This document shows positions 1-8,228 of a DNA stretch of 64,000 bases, piece by piece. Both the position numbers and the translations under genes were made by a program. Numbering within the stretch: the stretch's first letter is position 1; each line of letters starts with the position of its first letter. Below the pieces are notes generated by a model. It did no database searches. It saw only the letters and a list, made by a program, of their open reading frames with translations, and was not told where the DNA came from. Origin of the DNA: Pelolinea sp. (GTDB lineage Bacteria > Chloroflexota > Anaerolineae > Anaerolineales > Anaerolineaceae); contig JAAZOD010000032.1 in the NCBI GenBank assembly GCA_012797975.1, forward strand, positions 24,380 through 88,379, read 5' to 3'.

Positions 1-663
1 GCCTATGCTTTGCAAAACAATGTCACACTTTTTTGCCCGCTCAATGGAGTTGATGATCGTTGCTTCTCGCATAAGCATTGTGTACAAATTTTCATCAGAG
101 ACATAATTCGGAGAATAGAAGATTTCTGGTATCCCACCAGCAATTCCCGCCAGATTGGCAGTAACGTTATACTTTGCAACGCCGCCAGAATGGTCGGAAG
201 CGCTGCCAACCACTTCTGTGAAATAACATTCGATTTTATTCTGCGGATGGAATTCTTCAGGAATATGGGAAATGGTACGGCTCAATCCCAGTCCGATCCT
301 TAACCCATATTTCAATTTCTTCTCAAGCCATTTTGCCCCGCCGCGCGCTAATTGAGTGTAGAGTGAAATATTCTCATCAGAGTCGGCTACCACCATTACA
401 TCGCGCAGATTGAATTTTACGATCAGTTGGTTTTCAATATTCAGGTAGTTATTGCCCGAATCATGAATCAAGAATTGAACCAATCCGAGCTTTACTGCCC
501 GATCAAGAAATCGATGAATTGAGACGCGTGAATATCCAAGTTTTTGTCCAATTTGGTCTTGGGTGAGATTGTTTTCATAATATAAATTGGCTATTCGTAA
601 AAGCAGATATTCTTCTTCGGGATCAATTTCTGCTTTTGGATTCAAATTGCGATGAATGACCAT
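1..663 (-). CDS. SorC-family sugar-binding transcriptional regulator, 3' end cut by the window edge
   Basis: Reading leftward from an ATG at 663 the frame stays open to base 1, giving 221 residues of a family usually 310-330 long, so the C-terminus lies outside. Residues about 17-55 form a helix-turn-helix of the SorC/DeoR kind (ENNLTQDQIGQKLGYSRVSI). From about residue 75 the SorC effector-binding domain begins, with the typical RDVMVV strand and the GLGLSRTI turn that in relatives binds phosphosugars. It should be a cytoplasmic repressor or activator of a sugar operon lying to the left. The upstream spacer carries a 16-bp perfect palindrome that could be its own operator. An AGAGAGAA stretch precedes the start as a weak ribosome site. 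Family assignment is firm; the ligand is unknown. Confidence 0.85.
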   Translation of the reverse strand, partial: MVIHRNLNPKAEIDPEEEYLLLRIANLYYENNLTQDQIGQKLGYSRVSIHRFLDRAVKLGLVQFLIHDSGNNYLNIENQLIVKFNLRDVMVVADSDENISLYTQLARGGAKWLEKKLKYGLRIGLGLSRTISHIPEEFHPQNKIECYFTEVVGSASDHSGGVAKYNVTANLAGIAGGIPEIFYSPNYVSDENLYTMLMREATIINSIERAKKCDIVLQSIG

Positions 664-695
664 TTTTTCTCTCTGAAGTTACAAATGTACATAAT

Positions 696-711
696 ATGTA
701 ATTAATTACAT
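696..711. promoter_or_regulatory. Perfect 16-bp palindrome, candidate operator
   Basis: ATGTAATTAATTACAT reads the same on both strands and sits 33 bp upstream of the SorC-type gene, in an AT-rich spacer. The position suits autoregulation. The link to this regulator is inference from proximity only. Confidence 0.4.
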
Positions 712-831
712 TATAGATGAAAAAAAGAATATTTCAATACTCGATTTAAATCGTTTTGTGAAGAAGCGCTTGGATCAGTGGGTTAAAGCAGCTATCATGG
801 CAGGTTCATAACTGAAAAAGAAGAGCGGTAT

Positions 832-1584
832 TTATTTTCCCAGCGTAGGAGTGAGCTCAATTCCGTCCCCGTGACATGCACAGATGCAGTTGGGATTGAT
901 CTCGGTTGGAATACAGTTTTCGTCATAATAGAGAAAATTGGCGCAGAAACATTCGCAGCCTGGCTTTGTTTCCAATGCGGAACAATCCTGACTGCAGGGG
1001 TAGGGATTTTTTATAATGCGGTAGAGAATACAATTCTTCTTGGAACTGGAAGTATGTTTATAGGTCAGCCATTCCAGGCCAAATTCTGCTCCGTTTTTCT
1101 GGATGAGAAAACTGCCTTCGAACTGTTCGCTGACCTTCCGCCCATTTAACAGTTGTGCTACCGGCAAGATTTTCCCTGCATACCTCTCCCCATTTTGAAA
1201 GCCGATGAAACAGACAGAGGTCTTCGTAAGCGTGTTGTTTTGCAGGCGTAAGTTGGTACCTTTGATCTCGGAGGAAATGGAAATGTTGCCGACCAACCTT
1301 CCTTCAATAAAATTGCCACCAGAATAGTATTCCAGACCGTTGGCTTTGAAGAGCGTCAGAGCGAAATCTTTTTGCAGACTTCCCAGCAGTTGGAGATTTT
1401 CACCACACTGGATGACCAAATTTTCTGCTGCGCTCACGATGATGGGGGTGGGGGTAATGGTTGGCGAGGTGGTTGGGGATACGGTTGATTTCACAGGAGT
1501 ATGTTCCATGCTCTGCATGTCCGTTGTAGCTTGGCAGGCAGCCAGGAGAACACCAAGAAGGAATAAAACGGGTAATCTCTTCAT
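832..1584 (-). CDS. Cysteine-rich lipoprotein of unknown function
   Basis: A 250-residue protein with a clear lipoprotein signal: positive start, hydrophobic core and lipobox LLAAC with the acylated cysteine at residue 17. A Thr/Pro-rich linker (STVSPTTSPTITPTP) follows, as in many surface lipoproteins of this lineage. The middle is probably beta-rich. The last 60 or so residues hold ten cysteines in closely spaced pairs (for example GCECFC and NCICAC), which could form disulfides or bind metal outside the cell. I do not recognise the family. No convincing ribosome site is seen before the ATG. It is transcribed alone, divergent from the membrane protein at 1730. Confidence 0.7.
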   Translation of the reverse strand: MKRLPVLFLLGVLLAACQATTDMQSMEHTPVKSTVSPTTSPTITPTPIIVSAAENLVIQCGENLQLLGSLQKDFALTLFKANGLEYYSGGNFIEGRLVGNISISSEIKGTNLRLQNNTLTKTSVCFIGFQNGERYAGKILPVAQLLNGRKVSEQFEGSFLIQKNGAEFGLEWLTYKHTSSSKKNCILYRIIKNPYPCSQDCSALETKPGCECFCANFLYYDENCIPTEINPNCICACHGDGIELTPTLGK

Positions 1585-1729
1585 AAATTCAGCAGATTGT
1601 ATTGAAAAAAGTTGGCCTACAAGCAGTCGATGATCATCATGCTTTCACCTCTAATTGTAAATCGATTTTCCTCAGAAGGGCGAATGTAGCATTGCCTCTT
1701 TTCTTTTATAATGAAGTGCGGAAATATTA

Positions 1730-3811
1730 ATGATGGCTGCCAAGAAAACCAAACGTTTTTTTCAGAAATATGGCTATGTTTGCCTGTTCTCTATGGTGTT
1801 ATTAATTTTCCTTTTTTATCCCAATGTGGGTATTTATGATTGGGATAAAGAGGTTCTCTATACTTCTTATATCAAAACCAGTCTGCTGGAATATAGACAA
1901 TTCCCCCTCTTTTTATGGAACAGCGCACAATTGGCAGGTTATCCGGCGGTGGATCAAAGCGCCTTTTTTGCTGCCAACCCTGAGACCATGCTGTTTTCTC
2001 CCTTTTTACCGTTGTTGCTTTTCCTTTCCCCTGTGGCTTTTCTTAAATTGCTGGTTGTGCTGAATGCGGCTTTGGGAATCGTGGGGATTTGCATGCTCGG
2101 CAAACGACTAGACTGGCAGCGGCAGCAACTGCGTATTTTTTCTGCGTTTTTTCTGTTTTCCCCTATCGTGATCCAGCATGTGGCGATCGGATATCTGCCG
2201 TGGCTCAATCTTTATTGGTTCCCTTGGTTGTTGTACTTTTTACTGTCGGAGAAAAACCTGCCTCGTTCCCTGGGCAGCGGCATGGTTTTGGCGCTGGTGC
2301 TTCTACAGGGAGGATCGCATATCTTTGTGTGGTTCGCTTTCTTTGTGGTTTTCTATATCCTGTGGAATGTCATTATCCAGAAACGCGCCAAAGACCTGCT
2401 TTCCATCCCTCTCATTTTTTTGTTCACGATTGTTTTGGCCCTTCCGCGGTTTTATCTTTCCTTGCAATCCTTCGCTTCTTTTGCCCAGCGTTTCTTTTCG
2501 GGTTATTCCTTGCGGGCGTTCTTCAAATGGGGATTGATTCCTCCTTTCTTCACCCCTGCCAGTATGGATGATATTGAATTTTTTATTGAAGGTTATATTG
2601 ATGGAGTACCTTATTGGGATGGGGCGATTTTTTGGGGATTGGCACTCATCCTTGTTTTTCTAATTCCCTTTCTATTCCTCTATCTTCGAAAGGGGGAGCA
2701 TAAGTTCATTCAAATGCGGGGCAGCATAATTGCTGTGAATTGGACGAGTGTTCTCCTGTTGGTGCTTTCACTGGATGGAATCTATGAAAAACTAATCTCC
2801 GCGATTTCCAACCAGATCGGGTTGCCAGCGCTGGAAGGGATGGAAAAATACCCGTTTCGCTTTGCGATCCCTGCTTATCTTGGCTTTACCTTTGTGATTG
2901 CAGCCACCTGGTTGGATTGGCCCGGCTTTCTGCAGAGAATTACTGAAGACGGACTTATTGGGTGGAAAAAATTATGTAGAGCTTTTTTTGCGTTTTGCAA
3001 TATTCTTAAGAAGCATCGGAAAGTTTTCGGATGGTTGACTGTAGTGCTGTCGGGCATATCCGGTTTGAGTTTCATGACTCAATCACTATGGTTGGATTGG
3101 CTGAAAGAGCAGATCACCTTGGCATACCAGGGGCAAGGGGCGTTGTGGCTGGCGCGCATGATGCAGGGAGCCGATCGTATACCTCTTGCACAATACATAA
3201 ACAAGGCAATTACGCTGTATCGCTATGTTCAGCATCTCCTGCTGGTTTTGACAGTATTCTTTTTCGTACTTTGGTTGTTGGGATTTTTACGATCTTCAAA
3301 GCAAGCAAAGCCAATGCCAATCGTTCATGAAAGATACCTCTCTCAAATTCTTGAAGCACTGCTGGTAATTCCCCTGTTGCTGGCGTTCGGCATGTGGTGG
3401 CGGGTGGCTTTGGCTACCCCCCAGCAGACGGTTTCCACGCTGCAAATGATGCCCCCCGAGGTCAGCTTGTTCTCGAAGAGCGATTCTGCCACTGCCGAGG
3501 TAGTTTCCTATTCCCCGCTCTCTGTGCAATTGAATGTCAAGACAGACAAAAGTGATTCCATTTTCACTTTTGATACGATTCCAGCACAGGATGCGCGATT
3601 TTTGAAGATCGTTTCCGGGAATGCTTCTTTTCTTGACCTGGAAGGAACACTGGGACTACGAGTTAGCGAAAGTGGAACGCTGCATCTTGAGGCCGAACCG
3701 AAGTATATTCTCCTCCCCGCCTGGATCGCTGGCACTGGCTGGGTGATTGGTGCGCTGATCTTCTTATGGATGTGGAAAGAAGAGCATGCTCATGGAAAAT
3801 TAACGCAGTAA
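1730..3811 (+). CDS. Large polytopic membrane protein, GT-C glycosyltransferase-like
   Basis: 693 residues with at least eleven strongly hydrophobic segments, the first at about 15-33. The first extracytoplasmic loop begins YDWDKEVLY and continues with a stretch rich in aromatic and small residues (AGYPAVDQSAFFAANPET). This resembles the acidic first loop of GT-C fold enzymes that use lipid-linked sugars and of YfhO-type proteins. Residues about 560-665 lie outside the membrane and look beta-rich, and a last helix closes the protein. ATG 1730 and 1733 are both possible starts. A TATAAT at 1707-1712 suggests a very short leader. Product and substrate are not known; the GT-C link is inference from topology and the loop motif. 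Confidence 0.65.
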   Translation: MMAAKKTKRFFQKYGYVCLFSMVLLIFLFYPNVGIYDWDKEVLYTSYIKTSLLEYRQFPLFLWNSAQLAGYPAVDQSAFFAANPETMLFSPFLPLLLFLSPVAFLKLLVVLNAALGIVGICMLGKRLDWQRQQLRIFSAFFLFSPIVIQHVAIGYLPWLNLYWFPWLLYFLLSEKNLPRSLGSGMVLALVLLQGGSHIFVWFAFFVVFYILWNVIIQKRAKDLLSIPLIFLFTIVLALPRFYLSLQSFASFAQRFFSGYSLRAFFKWGLIPPFFTPASMDDIEFFIEGYIDGVPYWDGAIFWGLALILVFLIPFLFLYLRKGEHKFIQMRGSIIAVNWTSVLLLVLSLDGIYEKLISAISNQIGLPALEGMEKYPFRFAIPAYLGFTFVIAATWLDWPGFLQRITEDGLIGWKKLCRAFFAFCNILKKHRKVFGWLTVVLSGISGLSFMTQSLWLDWLKEQITLAYQGQGALWLARMMQGADRIPLAQYINKAITLYRYVQHLLLVLTVFFFVLWLLGFLRSSKQAKPMPIVHERYLSQILEALLVIPLLLAFGMWWRVALATPQQTVSTLQMMPPEVSLFSKSDSATAEVVSYSPLSVQLNVKTDKSDSIFTFDTIPAQDARFLKIVSGNASFLDLEGTLGLRVSESGTLHLEAEPKYILLPAWIAGTGWVIGALIFLWMWKEEHAHGKLTQ

Positions 3812-3857
3812 AAACGGAATTTTTCTGTTTTCCTTGATACATCCATGGCAATGAGCA

Positions 3858-4916
3858 TTAATTACTGATATCTTCGATCACTTGGCGCAGGGTAGGCATA
3901 TCCAGATTACGTTTATCCAAAAATGCTACCGCACCTGATTCAAGTCCCTGGCGGTGGAACTCGTGGTCAGGGTACGCACTGATCAATACGATACGGCTGT
4001 GGGGGTGAATGGCTTTGATCTGCCGTACACAAGCAATACCATCTTCATCTCCCAATACCACGTCCACCAATGCCAACTGTGGATCAACGTTTTGGATAAT
4101 TTGGAGGGTCTCTTGAATAGAGTTTGCTTCATAAATGGTGGTGCGTGGATTTACTCTGCCGATCATGCGTAAAAGCTGCTTGCGGTATCGTGCATTATCG
4201 TCCACAACCAGAATGGAAATGCCGTGTGAAATGAGGGGATCGATTGTATGGTAATCTTGTGACACCTGATAACCGGGGGTCCCTAAAATTTGCGGATTAC
4301 GCATGACAAAATTTACTGCTTCCAGGCGGCTTTGAACCTCGATTTGGCGATAAAGACGGGTAAGATGGTTTTCGACCGTTTTAATGCTTAATCCCAAGTT
4401 ATCTGCGATGGTTTTATTGTCCAGACCTTGTTGCAGATAACGCAACAGGGTACGTTGGCGGGTGGTGAGCGGGTTCACCGCGGAGGCTGGTACGGGTTTC
4501 TCGACCAGTTTATTGATCAGGGTATGCGATATCCAGTGTTCGCCTGCCATGACCCGCTCAATGGCAACACGCAGGTCATTTAGAGGTTGGTCTTTCATGT
4601 GATAACCATTTACACCGGCATTGAGCAATCCTTTGACATAATAATCGTCATCATAAGCGCTGACGACCAGTATCTTCAGGTCAGGATACAGCCGACGGAT
4701 ATTGCTGATGGTTTCAATGGGTTCAAAATCAGGCATGGTTACATCGATTAACAAGAGATCAATCGATGTTGAATTCAGAAAATGTAAAACCTGGGGACCA
4801 TTTTCTGCTTCCCCCGCCACTTCCATATTGGGAATTTGTTCAATCATTCTGCGAATACCTGATCGCACAATGGCATGGTCATCTGCAAGCAGCACCCGTA
4901 TCATTCCCATACGCAT
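3858..4916 (-). CDS. Response regulator with REC-HTH-REC layout (NarL/LuxR type)
   Basis: 352 residues. The first receiver (about 6-120) has the acidic pair D12/D13, phospho-acceptor D58 in LLIDVTMPD and K108. A LuxR-type helix-turn-helix follows (about 147-205, LTTRQRTLLRY to TIADNLGLSIKTVENHL). A second complete receiver fills 232-350, with D239/D240, acceptor D285 in LALVDVVLGD and K335. Ordinary NarL proteins stop after the DNA-binding domain, so the C-terminal receiver is an addition. Both receivers keep all catalytic residues. The gene is divergent from the hybrid histidine kinase at 5095, its obvious partner, since that kinase is HisKA_3 type, which normally pairs with NarL regulators. 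The start is uncertain: ATG 4904 is in frame four codons later. Confidence 0.88.
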   Translation of the reverse strand: MRMGMIRVLLADDHAIVRSGIRRMIEQIPNMEVAGEAENGPQVLHFLNSTSIDLLLIDVTMPDFEPIETISNIRRLYPDLKILVVSAYDDDYYVKGLLNAGVNGYHMKDQPLNDLRVAIERVMAGEHWISHTLINKLVEKPVPASAVNPLTTRQRTLLRYLQQGLDNKTIADNLGLSIKTVENHLTRLYRQIEVQSRLEAVNFVMRNPQILGTPGYQVSQDYHTIDPLISHGISILVVDDNARYRKQLLRMIGRVNPRTTIYEANSIQETLQIIQNVDPQLALVDVVLGDEDGIACVRQIKAIHPHSRIVLISAYPDHEFHRQGLESGAVAFLDKRNLDMPTLRQVIEDISN

Positions 4917-5094
4917 TTTATACCACTGTTTGCACTGGAAAAAATGGAATAGGGGATTTCCCTTGATTTTCTTGAATAAAATTCGCGAAAGGATATTTTG
5001 TGTATAATGAAAAAACTATTGAGGAAAAAAATAGGGTAAAGAGTCATTGGCAGAATTCCTATCAATAGCAATTGATTTCTAACAAAATCTAACC

Positions 5095-6720
5095 ATGCAA
5101 GCTCTACTGAAAGTTCAACAGATTTCCAAATCTTTTGGCACTCTGCCGGTTATTCAAAACGTGAATTTTTCTGTGAACTCTGGTGAAGTGGTGGGGTTAA
5201 CCGGCAGTACGGGTTCGGGAAAATCTGTGTTGATGATGCTGCTGGCCGGTCTCTATGAACCAGATTCGGGACAAATTTATTTTAAGGGGAAACGACTGAA
5301 TTGGCCATTCTCAGCGAAAAATCTTGGCATTGGCGTTATTCATCAACGTTCTACATTAGTGGAACAATTTGATGTAATCGGGAATATCTTTCTTGGGAAT
5401 GAAATTGGCCATCCGGATTCTATGGGCATCCTGAGGCGGCTTGACCAGCATGAAATGCAGGACAAAGCTATGCAGTTGTTGAACCGCCTTGACCTGAAAG
5501 TGAATTCATTGCATGAGATCGTGTATAACTTATCCGGCGAACAGCGTCAGATGATTTCCATTGCCCGCGTGCTTACATTTCCCACCAGTCTGATCATTAT
5601 TGATGAACCGACTGTTTCACTAAGTTATCCAAACCAGCAAAAGTTATTGGAACTGATCCAAGATTGGCGGCAAAATGGGGTGGCTGTTCTTTTCAGCAGC
5701 AATAACCTTGACCACCTTTTTGCTGTTACCGACCGGATTATTATCCTTCAGGGGGGATCAATAAAAGCTGATCTGCATACGGATGAGACCAACCGTGAAG
5801 AGGTAGTGAATTATCTGCTTGGGACAGGAAAAAACCAAGAGCTCGCCCCCTCCATTTGGGATTTCAATAGTTATGATAGGGTCAGAGAATATACAGAAAA
5901 GTTGCGCTACCATCAGATTTTGCTTGAAAAGGATCTGGCTGCCGAGGGTTCTCTCAATCGCCAGCTTGCAGAACAACTGGCAGCACAGTTGCAGGCGTTG
6001 GATCAAACGAATCTGGCTTTGCGCGATGCTCAACGCCGGCTGCTTTCTGAAAGGGAGGAAGAACGGAAGCATTTAGCACGCGAACTGCATGATCAGATTA
6101 TTCAAGACTTGCTCAGCGTCAATTATGACCTGGAAGAAATTGCCACCCGTCAAACCATCTCAACTGATTTGGAAACGGATCTTGCCACGGTGCGGCAGAG
6201 CATTCGTGAATTGGTGGGGAATTTGAGGGTGATTTGTGGAACTTTGCGTCCTCCCACCATCGATAGTCTTGGGTTGGGGGCGGCCCTGCAATCCTATTTG
6301 CATGATTGGCATCAGCGGACAGGGATCGATTTTTCGATGAATATGGATGAAAATCTTGGTCGATTGCCGGAATCCATTGAACTTTCTATTTTTCGCATTG
6401 TTCAGGAAGGATTAAACAATGTGTGGCGGCATGCAGAAGCCAGTCATGTAAGCGTGGAATTGCGACATACATCTCCGCGTACGCTGATGATTTCAATCCA
6501 GGATGACGGAAAAGGTTTTTTGGATGCCCCCGACCTAACTGAGTTATCAACCCAAGGACATTATGGATTGATGGGGATCAGCGAACGCGTATCATTGCTT
6601 GGAGGTCGAATGCATCTTGAAAATGGCAAAAATAACGGATCTATTTTAATGGTAGAAATTCCCCATCCACGGGTAGAGGCAAAGCCGAAAAAGAGAAGGC
6701 AAGAACCCACTCAAAAATAG
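5095..6720 (+). CDS. Hybrid protein: sugar-type ABC ATPase domain fused to a HisKA_3 histidine kinase
   Basis: 541 residues, no membrane segment. Residues 5-245 are a CUT2-type ABC ATPase: Walker A GSTGSGKS 37-44, Q-loop Q84, signature LSGEQ 146-150, Walker B with D170/E171. The switch histidine expected at 203 is Asn (SSNN). Residues 262-325 are a coiled coil. A HisKA_3 domain follows with phospho-acceptor H332 in RELHDQ, then an HATPase domain with N box near N441/N442, G1 DDGKGF 470-475 and G2 GLMGI 491-495. Its neighbours are a divergent NarL-type regulator and, 278 bp downstream, a complete CUT2 sugar transporter. I infer that the ABC domain docks on or mimics the transporter and passes sugar status to the kinase. 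A TATAAT at 5003-5008 may be its promoter. Domain calls are firm; the sensing role is inference. Confidence 0.9.
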   Translation: MQALLKVQQISKSFGTLPVIQNVNFSVNSGEVVGLTGSTGSGKSVLMMLLAGLYEPDSGQIYFKGKRLNWPFSAKNLGIGVIHQRSTLVEQFDVIGNIFLGNEIGHPDSMGILRRLDQHEMQDKAMQLLNRLDLKVNSLHEIVYNLSGEQRQMISIARVLTFPTSLIIIDEPTVSLSYPNQQKLLELIQDWRQNGVAVLFSSNNLDHLFAVTDRIIILQGGSIKADLHTDETNREEVVNYLLGTGKNQELAPSIWDFNSYDRVREYTEKLRYHQILLEKDLAAEGSLNRQLAEQLAAQLQALDQTNLALRDAQRRLLSEREEERKHLARELHDQIIQDLLSVNYDLEEIATRQTISTDLETDLATVRQSIRELVGNLRVICGTLRPPTIDSLGLGAALQSYLHDWHQRTGIDFSMNMDENLGRLPESIELSIFRIVQEGLNNVWRHAEASHVSVELRHTSPRTLMISIQDDGKGFLDAPDLTELSTQGHYGLMGISERVSLLGGRMHLENGKNNGSILMVEIPHPRVEAKPKKRRQEPTQK

Positions 6721-6723
6721 GGG

Positions 6724-6755
6724 AAACCCCCCAATGAAAATGAGGGTTTTTTCTT
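6724..6755 (+). terminator. Weak intrinsic terminator after the hybrid kinase
   Basis: AAACCC and GGGTTT form a short stem (6724-6729/6744-6749) with a 14-nt loop, followed by T residues. It lies directly after the kinase stop codon. The stem is short, so read-through into the sugar operon is possible. The rest of the spacer to 6998 shows no other clear element. Confidence 0.45.
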
Positions 6756-6998
6756 GTTCCTGTGAAGTCGAATATTGTATTCTTAACCAATCGGCTTGGG
6801 TTCATTTATTATCCAAACGGTTTCGATAAATAAGAAAAGAATTTTGATTGTGTCTGTTGAAATCACTGAAGGTGACTAAACCAGTCTTTCCGGAAAGAGA
6901 AGACGATGAATGTCAATTGGGAAAAATTCAGGGAGGTGAAAGGGAAAAAACAAAAAGGATAATTTTGAAAAACAAACATAAATTTTTGGAGGTAGAAA

Positions 6999-8129
6999 AT
7001 GTCTAAGAAGTTTTCGTCAATTTTAGCAATCCTGGTTGTCTTTGCCATGCTGCTTTCAGCTTGCAAAACGGCTGCAACTCCCGAGGCTGCTGAACCTGCT
7101 GCCGAAGAAGAAACTGCCCTGGCTGTTGGGATCGTCCTTCCAACCAAGGATGAACCCCGCTGGATTCAGGATGAAACCCGTTTTACTGATGCATTGACCG
7201 CTGCAGGATACAATGTTGAAATTCTCTTCAGCCAGGGGGATTCTGCGAAAGAGAAAGCCAATGTTGAATCCCTGATTTCCAAGGGTGTAAAAGTTCTCAT
7301 CATTTGCCCCCAGGATGGTACCGCTGCCGCTGCTGCTGCTGAAGAAGCGCATGCTGCGGGTGTAAAGGTCATTTCCTATGATCGCTTGATCCGTGACACG
7401 GATGCTGTTGATTATTATGTCACTTTCGATAGCATTGCCGTGGGTGCGCAACAAGCTCAATACCTGGTCGATCACGCTACCGGAACTGGCAATCCACTCT
7501 ATTTGTATGCAGGCGCTGCATCCGATAACAATGCCTTCCTCTTCTTCGAGGGTGCTTGGAATGTTCTGCAGCCCAAGATTGCTGATGGCACATTTGTAAT
7601 CAAGAACTCTAGCGAAGCAGTTGCCTTGCAGGATAAAGCTACACTGACTCGTGAAGAAATGAGCAAGATCATTGGACAGGTCACCACCAACTGGGATTTT
7701 GCTGTTGCAAAGAACCTGGCTGAAGCAAACCTGACCGCTGCAACCACTGCGGATAAGGGCAATGTGTTCATCCTGGCTCCCAATGATGGAACTGCTCGCT
7801 CTATTGCAGATGTATTTGCAGTTGATCCGGATGTGACCAGCTACTATGTCACCGGGCAAGATGCTGAACAGGCTTCTGTGCAATACATTATCGATGGCAA
7901 ACAATCCATGACAGTCTGGAAAGATGTTCGCACCCTTGTTTCCGATGCCATCGCTGCTGCTGTTGCATTGCTGAAAGGTGAGGAACCTGCTTCTCGCGGT
8001 TCTTATAACAATGGTGTTATTGATGTCCCCGCAATTCAATCAAATGTGACAACGGTCGATAAGGCCAATGTGAAAGAAACGTTGATTGATTCCGGTTACT
8101 ATGATGCAAGTCTTTTCACCGGACTATAG
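6999..8129 (+). CDS. chvE: CUT2 sugar ABC transporter substrate-binding lipoprotein (ChvE-like)
   Basis: 376 residues. The lipobox LLSAC places the acylated cysteine at residue 22, followed by an Ala/Glu-rich linker. The rest is a periplasmic-binding-protein fold of the ribose/xylose group, with VGIVLPTKDEPRW at the start of the first lobe and VKVISYDRLI and NNAFLFFEGA as typical sugar-site segments. It matches the multiple-monosaccharide binding proteins ChvE/MmsE over its whole length and would deliver pentoses or hexoses to the GguA-GguB pair encoded next. A strong TTTGGAGG site precedes the ATG. An intercistronic hairpin follows, as is common when the binding protein is made in excess. 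The exact sugar cannot be read from the sequence. Confidence 0.92.
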   Translation: MSKKFSSILAILVVFAMLLSACKTAATPEAAEPAAEEETALAVGIVLPTKDEPRWIQDETRFTDALTAAGYNVEILFSQGDSAKEKANVESLISKGVKVLIICPQDGTAAAAAAEEAHAAGVKVISYDRLIRDTDAVDYYVTFDSIAVGAQQAQYLVDHATGTGNPLYLYAGAASDNNAFLFFEGAWNVLQPKIADGTFVIKNSSEAVALQDKATLTREEMSKIIGQVTTNWDFAVAKNLAEANLTAATTADKGNVFILAPNDGTARSIADVFAVDPDVTSYYVTGQDAEQASVQYIIDGKQSMTVWKDVRTLVSDAIAAAVALLKGEEPASRGSYNNGVIDVPAIQSNVTTVDKANVKETLIDSGYYDASLFTGL

Positions 8130-8149
8130 ATAACTAAAACCTAAACCAT

Positions 8150-8186
8150 ACAGGAATAGTGGTGGTTTTACCGCTGCTATTCCTGT
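8150..8186 (+). promoter_or_regulatory. Intercistronic hairpin between binding protein and ATPase genes
   Basis: ACAGGAATAG (8150-8159) pairs perfectly with CTATTCCTGT (8177-8186), and the 17-nt loop can pair further (GTGGT/ACCGC). There is no T-run after it, so it is more likely an mRNA-stabilising or partial-attenuation element that raises the binding protein over the membrane parts than a full terminator. Confidence 0.6.
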
Positions 8187-8228
8187 ACAATTTTATGGAG
8201 AGGGAATTTTGAAGAACCGGAGTGCAGT

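Noticed and set aside
6906..6962. Possible 18-residue leader peptide before the sugar operon (MNVNWEKFREVKGKKQKG)
   Set aside because: A purine-rich stretch precedes it, but no regulatory hairpin pairs with it and such short frames arise by chance.
7056..7070. Possible selenocysteine codons in the window
   Set aside because: No gene here appears truncated at a TGA with homology continuing beyond it; the conserved Cys positions I checked (for example in OsmC) are encoded as Cys.
7056..8039. Long leftward open frame of 327 codons opposite the sugar-binding-protein gene
   Set aside because: It is fully antisense to a well-supported ChvE-like gene, has no ribosome site and its translation has no recognisable domain.
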